Positions 7,682-14,537 of a DNA stretch of 19,109 nt are shown here, piece by piece; position 1 is the stretch's first letter, and each line of letters starts with the position of its first letter. Made by a program: the position numbers and the translations under genes. The notes below the pieces were generated by a model. The model was not told the origin of the DNA. It saw only the letters and a list, made by a program, of their open reading frames with translations, and searched no databases. This DNA comes from JAMLIN01 sp964509685 (GTDB lineage: Bacteria > Pseudomonadota > Gammaproteobacteria > Burkholderiales > Burkholderiaceae_E). Where the stretch lies: contig CAZDYQ010000063.1 in NCBI GenBank assembly GCA_964509685.1, positions 1-19,109 on the forward strand. Direction: 5' to 3'.

Positions 7682-9052
7682 ATGAACGTCGTCATTCTTG
7701 CCGCCGGGATGGGCAAGCGGATGCGATCCGACTTGCCCAAGGTTCTCCACCCGCTGGCCGGCAAGCCCCTGCTCGGCCATGTCCTCGATTGCGCCCGCAC
7801 GCTCTCGCCGCGGCGCCAGATCGTGGTCTATGGCCACGGCGGGGAGACGGTGCCGACGCGCATGGCGGCGCCGGACGTGCGCTGGGTGCTCCAGGCGCCG
7901 CAGCTCGGCACGGGGCATGCGGTGATGCAGGCGGTTCCGGAACTCGACGAATCCGCGCCGACCATGGTGCTCTACGGCGACGTGCCGCTCACGCGCGCGC
8001 GCACCCTGGCGCAGCTGGTCGCCGCCGCGGGCGAGGACAAGCTCGCCCTGCTCACCGTGGAGCTCGACAATCCCACCGGGTACGGACGAATCGTGCGGGA
8101 GGACGGCCGCATCGTCCGCATCGTCGAGCACAAGGACGCCGATCCCGCCACCCTGGCCATTCGCGAGGTGAACACCGGCATCCTCGTGGCGCCCACGCCG
8201 GCGCTCAAGCGCTGGCTCGCCGGCCTGTCGAACGACAACGCCCAGGGCGAGTACTACCTCACCGACATCGTGGCCGCCGCGGTCGCCGAGGGCGTGCCCG
8301 TCGTCTCCGCGCAGCCGGCCGACGCCTGGGAGACGCTCGGCGTCAACAGCAAGCGCCAGCTCGCCGAGCTCGAGCGCATCCACCAACGCAACATCGCCGA
8401 TGGCCTGCTCGACGCCGGGGTCACGCTCGCCGATCCGGGCCGGATCGACGTGCGCGGCCGCCTCACCTGCGGCATCGACGTGTCGATCGACGTCAACTGC
8501 GTGTTCGAGGGCACCGTGGAGATCGCCGACGGCGCCAGCATCGGTCCCAACTGCGTCCTGCGCGACGCCCGCATCGGTCCCGGCGCCCGTATCCTCGCCT
8601 TCACGCACATCGAGGGCGCGAGCGTCGGGGCACAGGCACGCATCGGCCCCTATGCCCGGCTTCGCCCCGGCACCGAGCTCGGCGCCCATACCCATGTCGG
8701 CAATTTCGTCGAGATGAAGGCGACCCGCATGGGCGAGGGCTCGAAGGCCAACCACCTCGCCTACGTCGGCGACGCCGAGGTGGGCGCCCGCGTCAACATC
8801 GGTGCCGGCACGATCACCTGCAACTACGACGGCGCGAACAAGCACAAGACGATCATCGGCGACGATGCCTTCATCGGCAGCGACACCCAGCTGGTGGCGC
8901 CGGTGACGGTGGGCGCGGGCGCCACGCTCGGCGCGGGCACCACCCTCACGCGCGAGGCCCCCGCCGGCAAGCTCACCATCTCCCGGGCAAGGCAGACCAC
9001 CATCGAGAACTGGAAGCGCCCGGCGAAGCAGCCGAAACCCGAAAAGACCTGA
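7682..9052 (+). CDS. glmU: Bifunctional GlmU: GlcN-1-P acetyltransferase / GlcNAc-1-P uridylyltransferase
   Basis: 456 aa, the same length as E. coli GlmU. The N-terminal uridylyltransferase opens with ILAAGMGKRMRSDLPKVLHPLAGKP (5-29), the nucleotide-binding signature, followed by GTGHAVMQA, LYGDVPL and NPTGYGRIVR. The C-terminal half is a left-handed beta-helix of hexapeptide repeats (from about residue 250) with the acetyltransferase site around KANHLAYVGDAEVG (His near 359) and NIGAGTITCNYDG (about 374-386). It catalyses the last two steps to UDP-GlcNAc in the cytoplasm, using the product of glmS 40 bp downstream. The start at 7682 agrees with the family N-terminus, yet the sequence just before it (ACAAGACAAA) has no Shine-Dalgarno, which is odd for an essential gene. 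Confidence 0.98.
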   Translation: MNVVILAAGMGKRMRSDLPKVLHPLAGKPLLGHVLDCARTLSPRRQIVVYGHGGETVPTRMAAPDVRWVLQAPQLGTGHAVMQAVPELDESAPTMVLYGDVPLTRARTLAQLVAAAGEDKLALLTVELDNPTGYGRIVREDGRIVRIVEHKDADPATLAIREVNTGILVAPTPALKRWLAGLSNDNAQGEYYLTDIVAAAVAEGVPVVSAQPADAWETLGVNSKRQLAELERIHQRNIADGLLDAGVTLADPGRIDVRGRLTCGIDVSIDVNCVFEGTVEIADGASIGPNCVLRDARIGPGARILAFTHIEGASVGAQARIGPYARLRPGTELGAHTHVGNFVEMKATRMGEGSKANHLAYVGDAEVGARVNIGAGTITCNYDGANKHKTIIGDDAFIGSDTQLVAPVTVGAGATLGAGTTLTREAPAGKLTISRARQTTIENWKRPAKQPKPEKT

Positions 9053-9092
9053 CCGGGACGACGAGTACCGGGGAATCCAAGGAGCCAGCAAG

Positions 9093-10946
9093 ATGTGCGG
9101 AATCGTAGGGGCCGTCGCGGGGCGCAACGTCGTGCCCATCCTCATCGAGGGCCTGCGCAAGCTCGAGTATCGCGGTTACGACTCCGCCGGCCTCGCCACG
9201 CTGAACGGCCGCATCGACCGGGTGCGGGCCGTCGGCCGCGTGGCCGACCTCGCGGCCCGCGCGAGCGAGGCGCAGGCGAACGCCCCCACGGGCATCGCCC
9301 ACACCCGCTGGGCGACCCATGGAGGGGTGACCGAGAACAACGCGCATCCGCACTACTCGAGCGGCGACGGCTTCGAGGTGTGCGTGGTGCACAACGGCAT
9401 CATCGAGAACCACGAGAGCCTGCGTCGCAGCCTGCGCGCCGAGGGTTACGAATTCCAGTCGGACACCGACACCGAGGTGATCGCCCACCGGATCCACCAT
9501 CACATGAAGGCCGGCGCGCCCCTCTTCGAGGCCGTGCGCCTGACGGTCGGGGAACTCGAGGGCGCCTACGCCATCGCCGCGATCAGCTCCCGGGAGCCGG
9601 GCACCGTCGTGGGATCGCGCCGCGGCTCGCCCCTGCTGCTCGGCATCGGCAACGGAGGCAGCGGCAAGGGCGAGAACTTCCTCGCGTCGGACACCTCCGC
9701 CCTGCTGCAGGTGACTCGCCACGTGAGCTATCTCGAGGAGGGCGACGTCGTCGAGATTCGCAGCGACGGCTACCGCATCGTGGACGCCGAAGGCAAGCCG
9801 GCCGAGCGCGCGATCGTCGAGAGCCAGATCTCGGCCGACGCCATCGAGCTCGGCCACTACGACCACTACATGCAGAAGGAGATCTTCGAGCAGCCCGGCG
9901 CCATCGCCAACACGCTCGAGATGCTCGCCAATGCCAACGCGATCTCGCCCGGCCTGTTCGGCGCCGAGGCCGCCGAGGTCTTCAAGCGAACCCGCCAGCT
10001 CCTGATCCTGGCCTGCGGCACGAGCTATCACGCGGGGCTGGTCGCCAAGTACTGGATCGAGTCGATCGCCGGCCTGCCCGTCAATGTCGAGATCGCCAGC
10101 GAGTACCGCTACCGCGACTCCGTCTCGCTGCCCGGCACCCTGGTGGCCACCATCTCCCAGTCGGGCGAGACGGCCGACACCCTCTCGGCGCTGCAGCACG
10201 CCAAGACCCAGGGCCTGCGGGACACGCTCACCATCTGCAACGTGCCCGAGTCCGCGCTGATCCGCCAGAGCAAGCTGCGCTTCCTGACCCGCGCGGGACC
10301 GGAGATCGGCGTCGCCTCGACAAAGGCCTTCACCACCCAGCTCGCGTCCCTCTTCGTGCTGAGCCTGGTGCTCGCCAAGCAGCGCGGCCGCCTCGGTGCG
10401 GAGCGCGAGCGCGAGCTGCTCTCCCAGCTGCGCCACCTGCCCGCCGCCATGAACGTGGTACTCGAGTGCGAGGGGGCCGTGAAGGAGTGGGCCGCCTGCT
10501 TCGCGAAGAAGGAGCATGCGCTCTTCCTCGGTCGCGGCGTGCACTACCCCATCGCGATGGAAGGCGCGCTCAAGCTGAAGGAGATTACCTACATCCATGC
10601 GGAGGCCTACGCGGCGGGCGAGCTCAAGCACGGCCCGCTGGCGCTCGTGGATCACGACATGCCCGTGGTGGTGGTGGCGCCGAAGGACTCCCTCATCGAG
10701 AAACTCAAGTCGAACCTGCAGGAAGTTCGCGCCCGCGGCGGCGAGCTCTTCATCTTCGCCGACCGGGACACCCACATCGAACCGACCGACGGCGTCCACG
10801 TGATCAACCTGCTCGACCACGCGGGGATGCTCTCGCCGATCCTGCATGTCGTCCCGCTGCAGCTCCTCGCCTACCACGCCGCCCTGGCCCGCGGAACGGA
10901 TGTGGACAAGCCGAGAAACCTGGCAAAGAGCGTGACGGTCGAGTAA
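9093..10946 (+). CDS. glmS: Glutamine:fructose-6-phosphate aminotransferase GlmS
   Basis: 617 aa, slightly longer than the E. coli enzyme (609). It makes glucosamine-6-phosphate, the entry step of amino-sugar synthesis. The N-terminal glutaminase has the catalytic cysteine at position 2 (M-CGIVGAVAGRN), then LEYRGYDSAGLA and HTRWATHGGVTENNAHPH. Two SIS sugar-isomerase domains follow, with LACGTSYHAG (Cys near 308), SGETADTLSAL and ASTKAFTTQLA. The C-terminus NLAKSVTVE is the conserved family ending that closes the active site. An excellent ribosome-binding site, AAGGAG (9079-9084), lies 8 nt before the ATG. The 40-bp gap after glmU leaves no room for a glmS ribozyme, which is a Gram-positive feature. 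The last 35 coding bases are repeated in inverted form just after the stop codon. Confidence 0.98.
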   Translation: MCGIVGAVAGRNVVPILIEGLRKLEYRGYDSAGLATLNGRIDRVRAVGRVADLAARASEAQANAPTGIAHTRWATHGGVTENNAHPHYSSGDGFEVCVVHNGIIENHESLRRSLRAEGYEFQSDTDTEVIAHRIHHHMKAGAPLFEAVRLTVGELEGAYAIAAISSREPGTVVGSRRGSPLLLGIGNGGSGKGENFLASDTSALLQVTRHVSYLEEGDVVEIRSDGYRIVDAEGKPAERAIVESQISADAIELGHYDHYMQKEIFEQPGAIANTLEMLANANAISPGLFGAEAAEVFKRTRQLLILACGTSYHAGLVAKYWIESIAGLPVNVEIASEYRYRDSVSLPGTLVATISQSGETADTLSALQHAKTQGLRDTLTICNVPESALIRQSKLRFLTRAGPEIGVASTKAFTTQLASLFVLSLVLAKQRGRLGAERERELLSQLRHLPAAMNVVLECEGAVKEWAACFAKKEHALFLGRGVHYPIAMEGALKLKEITYIHAEAYAAGELKHGPLALVDHDMPVVVVAPKDSLIEKLKSNLQEVRARGGELFIFADRDTHIEPTDGVHVINLLDHAGMLSPILHVVPLQLLAYHAALARGTDVDKPRNLAKSVTVE

Positions 10947-11004
10947 CGACCGTCACAACCTTTGCAGCACCGCGCCCTGCGGGCGCGGCAGGTTTCTCGG
11001 CTTG
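10907..11004 (+). repeat. Quasi-palindrome enclosing the glmS stop codon
   Basis: The last 35 coding bases of glmS (10907-10941) recur inverted downstream (10947-11004). The segments CAAGCCGAGAAACCTG (10907-10922), GCAAAG (10923-10928) and GTGACGGTCG (10932-10941) pair perfectly with 10989-11004, 10960-10965 and 10947-10956. That makes 32 pairs, broken only by a 3x3 mismatch. The terminal loop is AGTAA, which contains the UAA stop. The 3' arm also carries a 23-nt insertion (10966-10988) that folds into its own hairpin, CCGCGCCC-TGC-GGGCGCGG (10970-10988). It may serve as terminator or 3'-end protector, but no U-run follows. Two further small hairpins lie downstream: 11016-11034 (8 bp including one wobble, loop GAA) and 11072-11088 (6 bp, loop AACAA). 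Confidence 0.85.
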
Positions 11005-11117
11005 CGGCGTAGACTGACTTCGCGAAGCGGAGTCAAGATCGCGAGGCGACCGGCCGGAGCCACAAGCCGCGCCCGCGAACAACGCGGGACGGCCCTGGCA
11101 CCGACGATCATGGACGC

Positions 11118-11351
11118 CTACGACGTCGGCGCCTCGTCCACCGGCGGGGTAGCCGCCTCCAGTATCGGCAGGATGTCCTCGGCCTTGGCGACGAGGATTC
11201 GCGCGAGCTTCTTCGCGTCCTCCCCGCTCCACCCCTCGGATTCGATCAGGGCCGCCAGGTCCAGGTAGGCCTGGTGGCGCTCGCTCTCGCCGCGCTCCTG
11301 GTAGACCTTGCCGTCGGTCGTTTCGTGGCTTCCTGGGTCGGGACTGCTCAT
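11118..11351 (-). CDS. Unrecognised 77-aa acidic protein
   Basis: I do not recognise this family. The ATG at 11351 is preferred because AAGGAA (11362-11357) lies 5 nt upstream; an in-frame ATG at 11378 has no such signal. The protein has a polar N-terminus (MSSPDPGSHETTDGKVYQERGE), a helical central part (about 22-65; HQAYLDLAALIESEGWSGEDAKKLARILVAKAEDILPILEA) and a proline-containing acidic tail. Acidic residues outnumber basic ones roughly two to one. There is no signal peptide, membrane segment or cysteine, so it is probably a small soluble cytoplasmic protein. It converges on glmS and lies 152 bp downstream of the exported repeat protein gene, separated from it by a terminator. The reading frame and ribosome-binding site make a real gene likely; its function is unknown. 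Confidence 0.6.
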   Translation of the reverse strand: MSSPDPGSHETTDGKVYQERGESERHQAYLDLAALIESEGWSGEDAKKLARILVAKAEDILPILEAATPPVDEAPTS

Positions 11352-11443
11352 GGGCGTTCCTTGCGTCGTTCGGGGCATGGCGTTTCACCGCAAGGATCGT
11401 GCCGCGTCTGGCGCACCGGGGCGGTCCCGTCCCTGCACAAGGA

Positions 11444-11477
11444 AACGGCGCGGGCCGCAATGCGGCTCCGCGCCGTT
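11444..11477 (-). terminator. Intrinsic terminator of the exported repeat protein gene
   Basis: A 15-bp stem: AACGGCGCGG-GCCGC (11444-11458) pairs with GCGGC-T-CCGCGCCGTT (11462-11477) with one bulged base and an AAT loop. Read on the minus strand it is followed by TTTCCTTG. It begins 27 nt after the stop of the gene ending at 11504, so it should separate that gene from the 77-aa gene. Confidence 0.7.
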
Positions 11478-11503
11478 GGCGCACATCGGCGACGGACGAG
11501 GGA

Positions 11504-11863
11504 TCAGCTCCGGTCGCCCGCGCGCTCCAGGGTGGCGTTGTTCGCGATCACGTCGCCATTGCGGATCGCCTCGGCAAGTTCCGCCTTGACCTGCTCGCGC
11601 GTCACCCGGCTCTGTCCGACGTCGGCGCCCGCCGAGCGCACGGTCTCGCCGGTGGCGTTGTTGGCGATCACGTTGCCCGCTCGGACCGCTTCGGCAAGCT
11701 CGGCGCGAACCTGGTCGCGCGACTTGCTGTGCGCCGCAACGGGCCTGGCGAACACGCCTTCCCCGGTGGCGTTGTTGACGAAGCCCTGGTCGGCGGCCGC
11801 TGCCGTACCGGCGGACACGGCGAATGCGAGGGCAAAGATGGAGGATGCAGCTTTGCGAGTCAT
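11504..11863 (-). CDS. Small exported repeat protein, copy 1 (DUF4148-like)
   Basis: 119 aa from ATG 11863, chosen over the in-frame ATG at 11881 because AAAGGAA lies 7 nt upstream and a signal peptide then starts correctly (MTRKAASSIFALAFAVSAGTAAAA, cleavage about after residue 24). The mature part contains two copies of one unit 40 residues apart: RDQVRAELAEAVRAG..IANNAT (49-71) and REQVKAELAEAIRNG..IANNAT (89-111). A third partial element, FVNNATGEGV, is at 28-37. The R-x-QV-x-AEL helix resembles DUF4148, a small periplasmic family common in Burkholderiales; that assignment is from memory of the motif. A paralogue with the same layout is at 15866. Function unknown; periplasmic location inferred from the signal peptide. 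Confidence 0.8.
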   Translation of the reverse strand: MTRKAASSIFALAFAVSAGTAAAADQGFVNNATGEGVFARPVAAHSKSRDQVRAELAEAVRAGNVIANNATGETVRSAGADVGQSRVTREQVKAELAEAIRNGDVIANNATLERAGDRS

Positions 11864-12071
11864 GACGTCGTTCCTTTCCAATGAAGTTCAGTGAGGGGAG
11901 GAGCGGCCGGCCCCGCGGGCCGATCCGCTTCGACGCCGGAGCGTTGCCAGCGTCGATGCCTGAACTTTATGCTTGCGGAAAGAAAAGATAATCAGGCCGT
12001 GCTGTAATGCATTGTTGCTGCTGTGGAAATAATATCCGGACAAGCACCTGCCCCGTGATGCCGCCCGGACG

Positions 12072-12096
12072 AAAAAAGGGGCCCCTCGGGGCCCCT
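12072..12096 (-). terminator. Rho-independent terminator of the HU gene
   Basis: On the minus strand AGGGGCCCC-GA-GGGGCCCCT (12096-12077) is a 9-bp perfect stem running directly into TTTTTT (12077-12072). It lies about 24 nt past the HU stop codon. This is the clearest intrinsic terminator in the window. Confidence 0.92.
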
Positions 12097-12119
12097 CCTT
12101 CGTACTCGCCGGACCTTCT

Positions 12120-12488
12120 TCAAGCCTTGCGCGCGGCCTTGCGGGCGGCGGGCTTCTTCGCGGCGGCCTTCTTGGCGCCGGCCTTGGCCCCGGCTGCCTT
12201 GCGCTCGGCCCGCTTCGGATCCACCGCGGCCTTGAAGCTCGCGCCGGGCACGAACTTCGGGACCTTCATGGCGGCGATCTTCACGGGCTCGCCCGTGCGC
12301 GGATTGAAGCCGGTGCGCGCCGCCCGCTTTGCCTGGCGGAAGGTGCCGAAGCCCACGAAACTTGCCGTGTCGCCCTTCTTGACCGCGGCGATGATGGACG
12401 AGAAGACGGTGTCGAGAATGCGCGCCGCGCCGGCCTTCGAGAGGTCGTGCTCGGCAGCCAGCTTTTCGACGAGTTCGATGCGATTCAT
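12120..12488 (-). CDS. HU-family DNA-binding protein with lysine/alanine-rich tail
   Basis: 122 aa. Residues 1-90 are a full HU/IHF domain: MNRIELVEKLAAEHDLSKAGA, GFGTF at 46-50, and the DNA-binding beta-arm with FNPRTGEPV (61-69), the family signature region, ending KFVPGASFKAAVD. Residues 91-122 form an extra tail of alanine, lysine and arginine (13 basic residues of 32), similar to the histone H1-like tails attached to HU in some betaproteobacteria and mycobacteria. It should bind DNA non-specifically and compact the nucleoid; the tail probably adds contacts with DNA or RNA. AAGGAG (12504-12499) lies 10 nt before the ATG, and a strong terminator follows, so it is a single-gene unit. An HU rather than IHF identity is favoured but not proved. 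Confidence 0.95.
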   Translation of the reverse strand: MNRIELVEKLAAEHDLSKAGAARILDTVFSSIIAAVKKGDTASFVGFGTFRQAKRAARTGFNPRTGEPVKIAAMKVPKFVPGASFKAAVDPKRAERKAAGAKAGAKKAAAKKPAARKAARKA

Positions 12489-12534
12489 GGGCTAGTGGCT
12501 CCTTCTTGGGGCTTGTGAAATGTGACGCCCGCGG

Positions 12535-12564
12535 ATGATACCGAACATGCGGTCAATATCCGAA
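12535..12564 (-). promoter_or_regulatory. Candidate promoter of the HU gene
   Basis: On the minus strand TATCAT (12540-12535; 5 of 6 to TATAAT) has a weak -35 TTCGGA (12564-12559) with an 18-bp spacer. TTGACC (12556-12551) is a better -35 but only 10 bp away. The start site would leave a leader of about 40 nt with the AAGGAG ribosome-binding site. Confidence 0.35.
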
Positions 12565-12615
12565 GCATCCGTGCACTTTCACGCTCGGGTAGAGGCCAAA
12601 ACCAAACACCGCGCG

Positions 12616-13536
12616 TCAGGGGCGGTCCCGCTCGCCGCGTCCATGACACGCGAGCCGCAGCGCTTCCCATTCGGTCGTCGCTTCGCTGCTGCCCTCGGCA
12701 AAGCACGCGACCGTGACGGGGCCCGGCTCGCCGGGGAAGTGGTACACCGCGTTCACGCAGCCCGGCCCCCCGCCCGAATGTCCGAACACCGGAGTCGGAT
12801 CCCGGGCGTCCCCCCAGGTGCCCGTCATCAGTCCCAGGCCGTAGCCGTGCCGCACCCATGGCCGCCCCGGCACGGCGCCGCCCACCGGATGCGCGCGCCG
12901 CATTCGAGCGAGCGAGGCAGGCGCGAGCAACTCGCCACCCGCCAACGCATGCAGGAATCGGCAGGCCTGCGCTGCCGTCCCGAGCAGGCACCCGTGGTAG
13001 ACCCAGCCAGGATCGTAGCCATGCACCGACTTCCAGTGCACGGCGCGGAAGTCCTCGACCGAGCGGGCGAGGCGCACGGTGCCCAGTCCGAGCGGCGCGA
13101 GGACGAGCTCGTGCAGCGCCTCGCCGAGGTCGGCGCCGGCGCAGGCCTCGATCCGCTCGCGGGCAAACAGGTAGCCCACGTTCGAGTAGGCCCAGCCCTG
13201 CCCGGGCAGGAATTCCACGCGATCGGCGCGAACGCGGCGCAGCAGCTCCTCGCGTCCCCAGGGGGCCTCGCCCGCCGCCACGGCGGCCTGGTACTCCGGC
13301 AGGCCACCATAGTTCGGCACGCCCGCGGTGTGCTGCAGCAGCTGGCCGAGCGTGTGCGGCCGGTCCCGCAACGTCTCGTCGAGCGAGAGACGGCCCTCCT
13401 CGGCAAGGCGCAGCGCGGCCGCGGCGATGACCGTCTTGGTGAAGCTCCACCACGGGAAGATCGCGTCCGGGTCACCCTGGACCCTGACGATCCCGTCGTC
13501 GGCGAGGACGGCCGAATGAATGGGAACCTCGGTCAT
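12616..13536 (-). CDS. Serine hydrolase, class C beta-lactamase / PBP-like fold
   Basis: 306 aa with the catalytic motifs of the family: S31-F-T-K34 (SxxK nucleophile), Y117-S-N119 (YxN) and HSGG (253-256) in place of the KTG triad. Other family stretches are LRLAEEGRLSLDETL (42-56), LLQHTAGVPNYGG (66-78) and FLPGQGWAYSNVGY (109-122). There is no signal peptide and the nucleophile is very close to the N-terminus, so it is probably a cytoplasmic esterase or peptidase-like hydrolase rather than a periplasmic beta-lactamase. The substrate cannot be inferred. The start has no Shine-Dalgarno; instead TAGCAT lies 6 nt upstream of the ATG, which could make the mRNA leaderless. It diverges from the dioxygenase gene across 128 bp. 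Confidence 0.88.
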   Translation of the reverse strand: MTEVPIHSAVLADDGIVRVQGDPDAIFPWWSFTKTVIAAAALRLAEEGRLSLDETLRDRPHTLGQLLQHTAGVPNYGGLPEYQAAVAAGEAPWGREELLRRVRADRVEFLPGQGWAYSNVGYLFARERIEACAGADLGEALHELVLAPLGLGTVRLARSVEDFRAVHWKSVHGYDPGWVYHGCLLGTAAQACRFLHALAGGELLAPASLARMRRAHPVGGAVPGRPWVRHGYGLGLMTGTWGDARDPTPVFGHSGGGPGCVNAVYHFPGEPGPVTVACFAEGSSEATTEWEALRLACHGRGERDRP

Positions 13537-13664
13537 CCCGCGATGCTAGCGCGGTCGGACATGGCCCGCTTCGACGCGGTGGACGACGCCCGGAGCGCCC
13601 GCTACGATGATCGTCCCCGCCTCGCGCGGGGCTGGAGACAACGTCCATCCGGAGACGAGACCGA

Positions 13665-14537
13665 ATGCCTCTCCGCCTGACCCCACTGCATCCGCTCTTC
13701 GTGGCCGAGGCCACCGGGATCGAACTGCGCGACTGCCACGATCCGGCGGAACTCGCCGCGATCCGCCGGGCGATGGATGCGCATGCCGTGCTCGTGTTCC
13801 GCGACCAGCGCCTCTCGCAGGCGGAACAGCTCGCCTTCGCCGAGCGGTTCGACGGGCGCATCCATCGCGCGACTTCGGCGGCGGCCGTGGCGAAGAGCCG
13901 CCATGGCGACGACGGCCTGACCGACATCGGCAACGTGGGCGACGACGGCCGCCTGCTCGCCGCGCAGGACCGGCGTCGCATGAACGGGCTCGCCAACCGG
14001 CTCTGGCACACCGACGCATCCTTCGTCGAGCCCTGCGGCCGCTACTCGATGCTCGCCGCCCGGGTAGTGCCCGACGAGGGCGGCGATACCGAGTTCGCCG
14101 ACATGCGGGCGGCGTGGGACGCGCTCGACCCGGCCATGCGCGAACGCGTGGAGGGCCAGCGCGCCTTCCACTCGATCGTGCACTCGCGCGCCATGCTCGG
14201 CTTCGAGTTCTCCGACGAGGAGCGGCAACGGCTGCCCGGCGCCGTCCAGCCGCTGGTGCGCGCCATCCCGGGATCCGGGCGCAAGGCGCTCTATCTCGCC
14301 TCGCACATCTCGCATCTCGTCGACTGGCCGGTGCCTGAAAGCCGCCTGCTCGTGCTCGAGCTCGTCGAGCATGCCACCCAGCCTCGCTTCGTCTACCGTC
14401 ACAAGTGGCGCGCGGGCGACGTCGTCATCTGGGACAACCGCTGCACCATGCATCGCGGCACCCGCTTCGACGATGCCACCCAGCGCCGCGAACTCGTTCG
14501 AACCACCACCCTGGACCTGCCCCTGACGCCTGCCTGA
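13665..14537 (+). CDS. TauD/TfdA-family Fe(II)/2-oxoglutarate-dependent dioxygenase
   Basis: 290 aa, full length for the family. The metal triad is H115-x-D117 (WHTDASF) and H263 (CTMHRGTRF), and the 2-oxoglutarate arginine is in QRRELVRTT (R274 or R275). Spacing is almost identical to TfdA of Cupriavidus (287 aa; H113, D115, H262). The overall form (PLHPLFVAEATGIEL at the start, LVFRDQRLSQAEQLAFAERFG-like segment) is closer to TfdA than to TauD. It should hydroxylate an organic acid, releasing CO2 and succinate, in the cytoplasm; candidate substrates include phenoxyalkanoates, sulfonates or other carboxylates, but sequence does not decide. GGAG about 10 nt before the ATG supports the start. 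The stop overlaps the next ATG by one base (TGATG). Confidence 0.92.
   Translation: MPLRLTPLHPLFVAEATGIELRDCHDPAELAAIRRAMDAHAVLVFRDQRLSQAEQLAFAERFDGRIHRATSAAAVAKSRHGDDGLTDIGNVGDDGRLLAAQDRRRMNGLANRLWHTDASFVEPCGRYSMLAARVVPDEGGDTEFADMRAAWDALDPAMRERVEGQRAFHSIVHSRAMLGFEFSDEERQRLPGAVQPLVRAIPGSGRKALYLASHISHLVDWPVPESRLLVLELVEHATQPRFVYRHKWRAGDVVIWDNRCTMHRGTRFDDATQRRELVRTTTLDLPLTPA

Noticed and set aside
9053..9092. Possible glmS ribozyme or riboswitch between glmU and glmS
   Set aside because: The gap is only 40 nt with a plain AAGGAG ribosome-binding site; a glmS ribozyme needs well over 100 nt and is a Gram-positive feature.
12170..12215. Repetitive DNA in the HU tail as a tandem-repeat element
   Set aside because: The repetition reflects lysine/alanine codons of the protein tail; no regular nucleotide period is evident.
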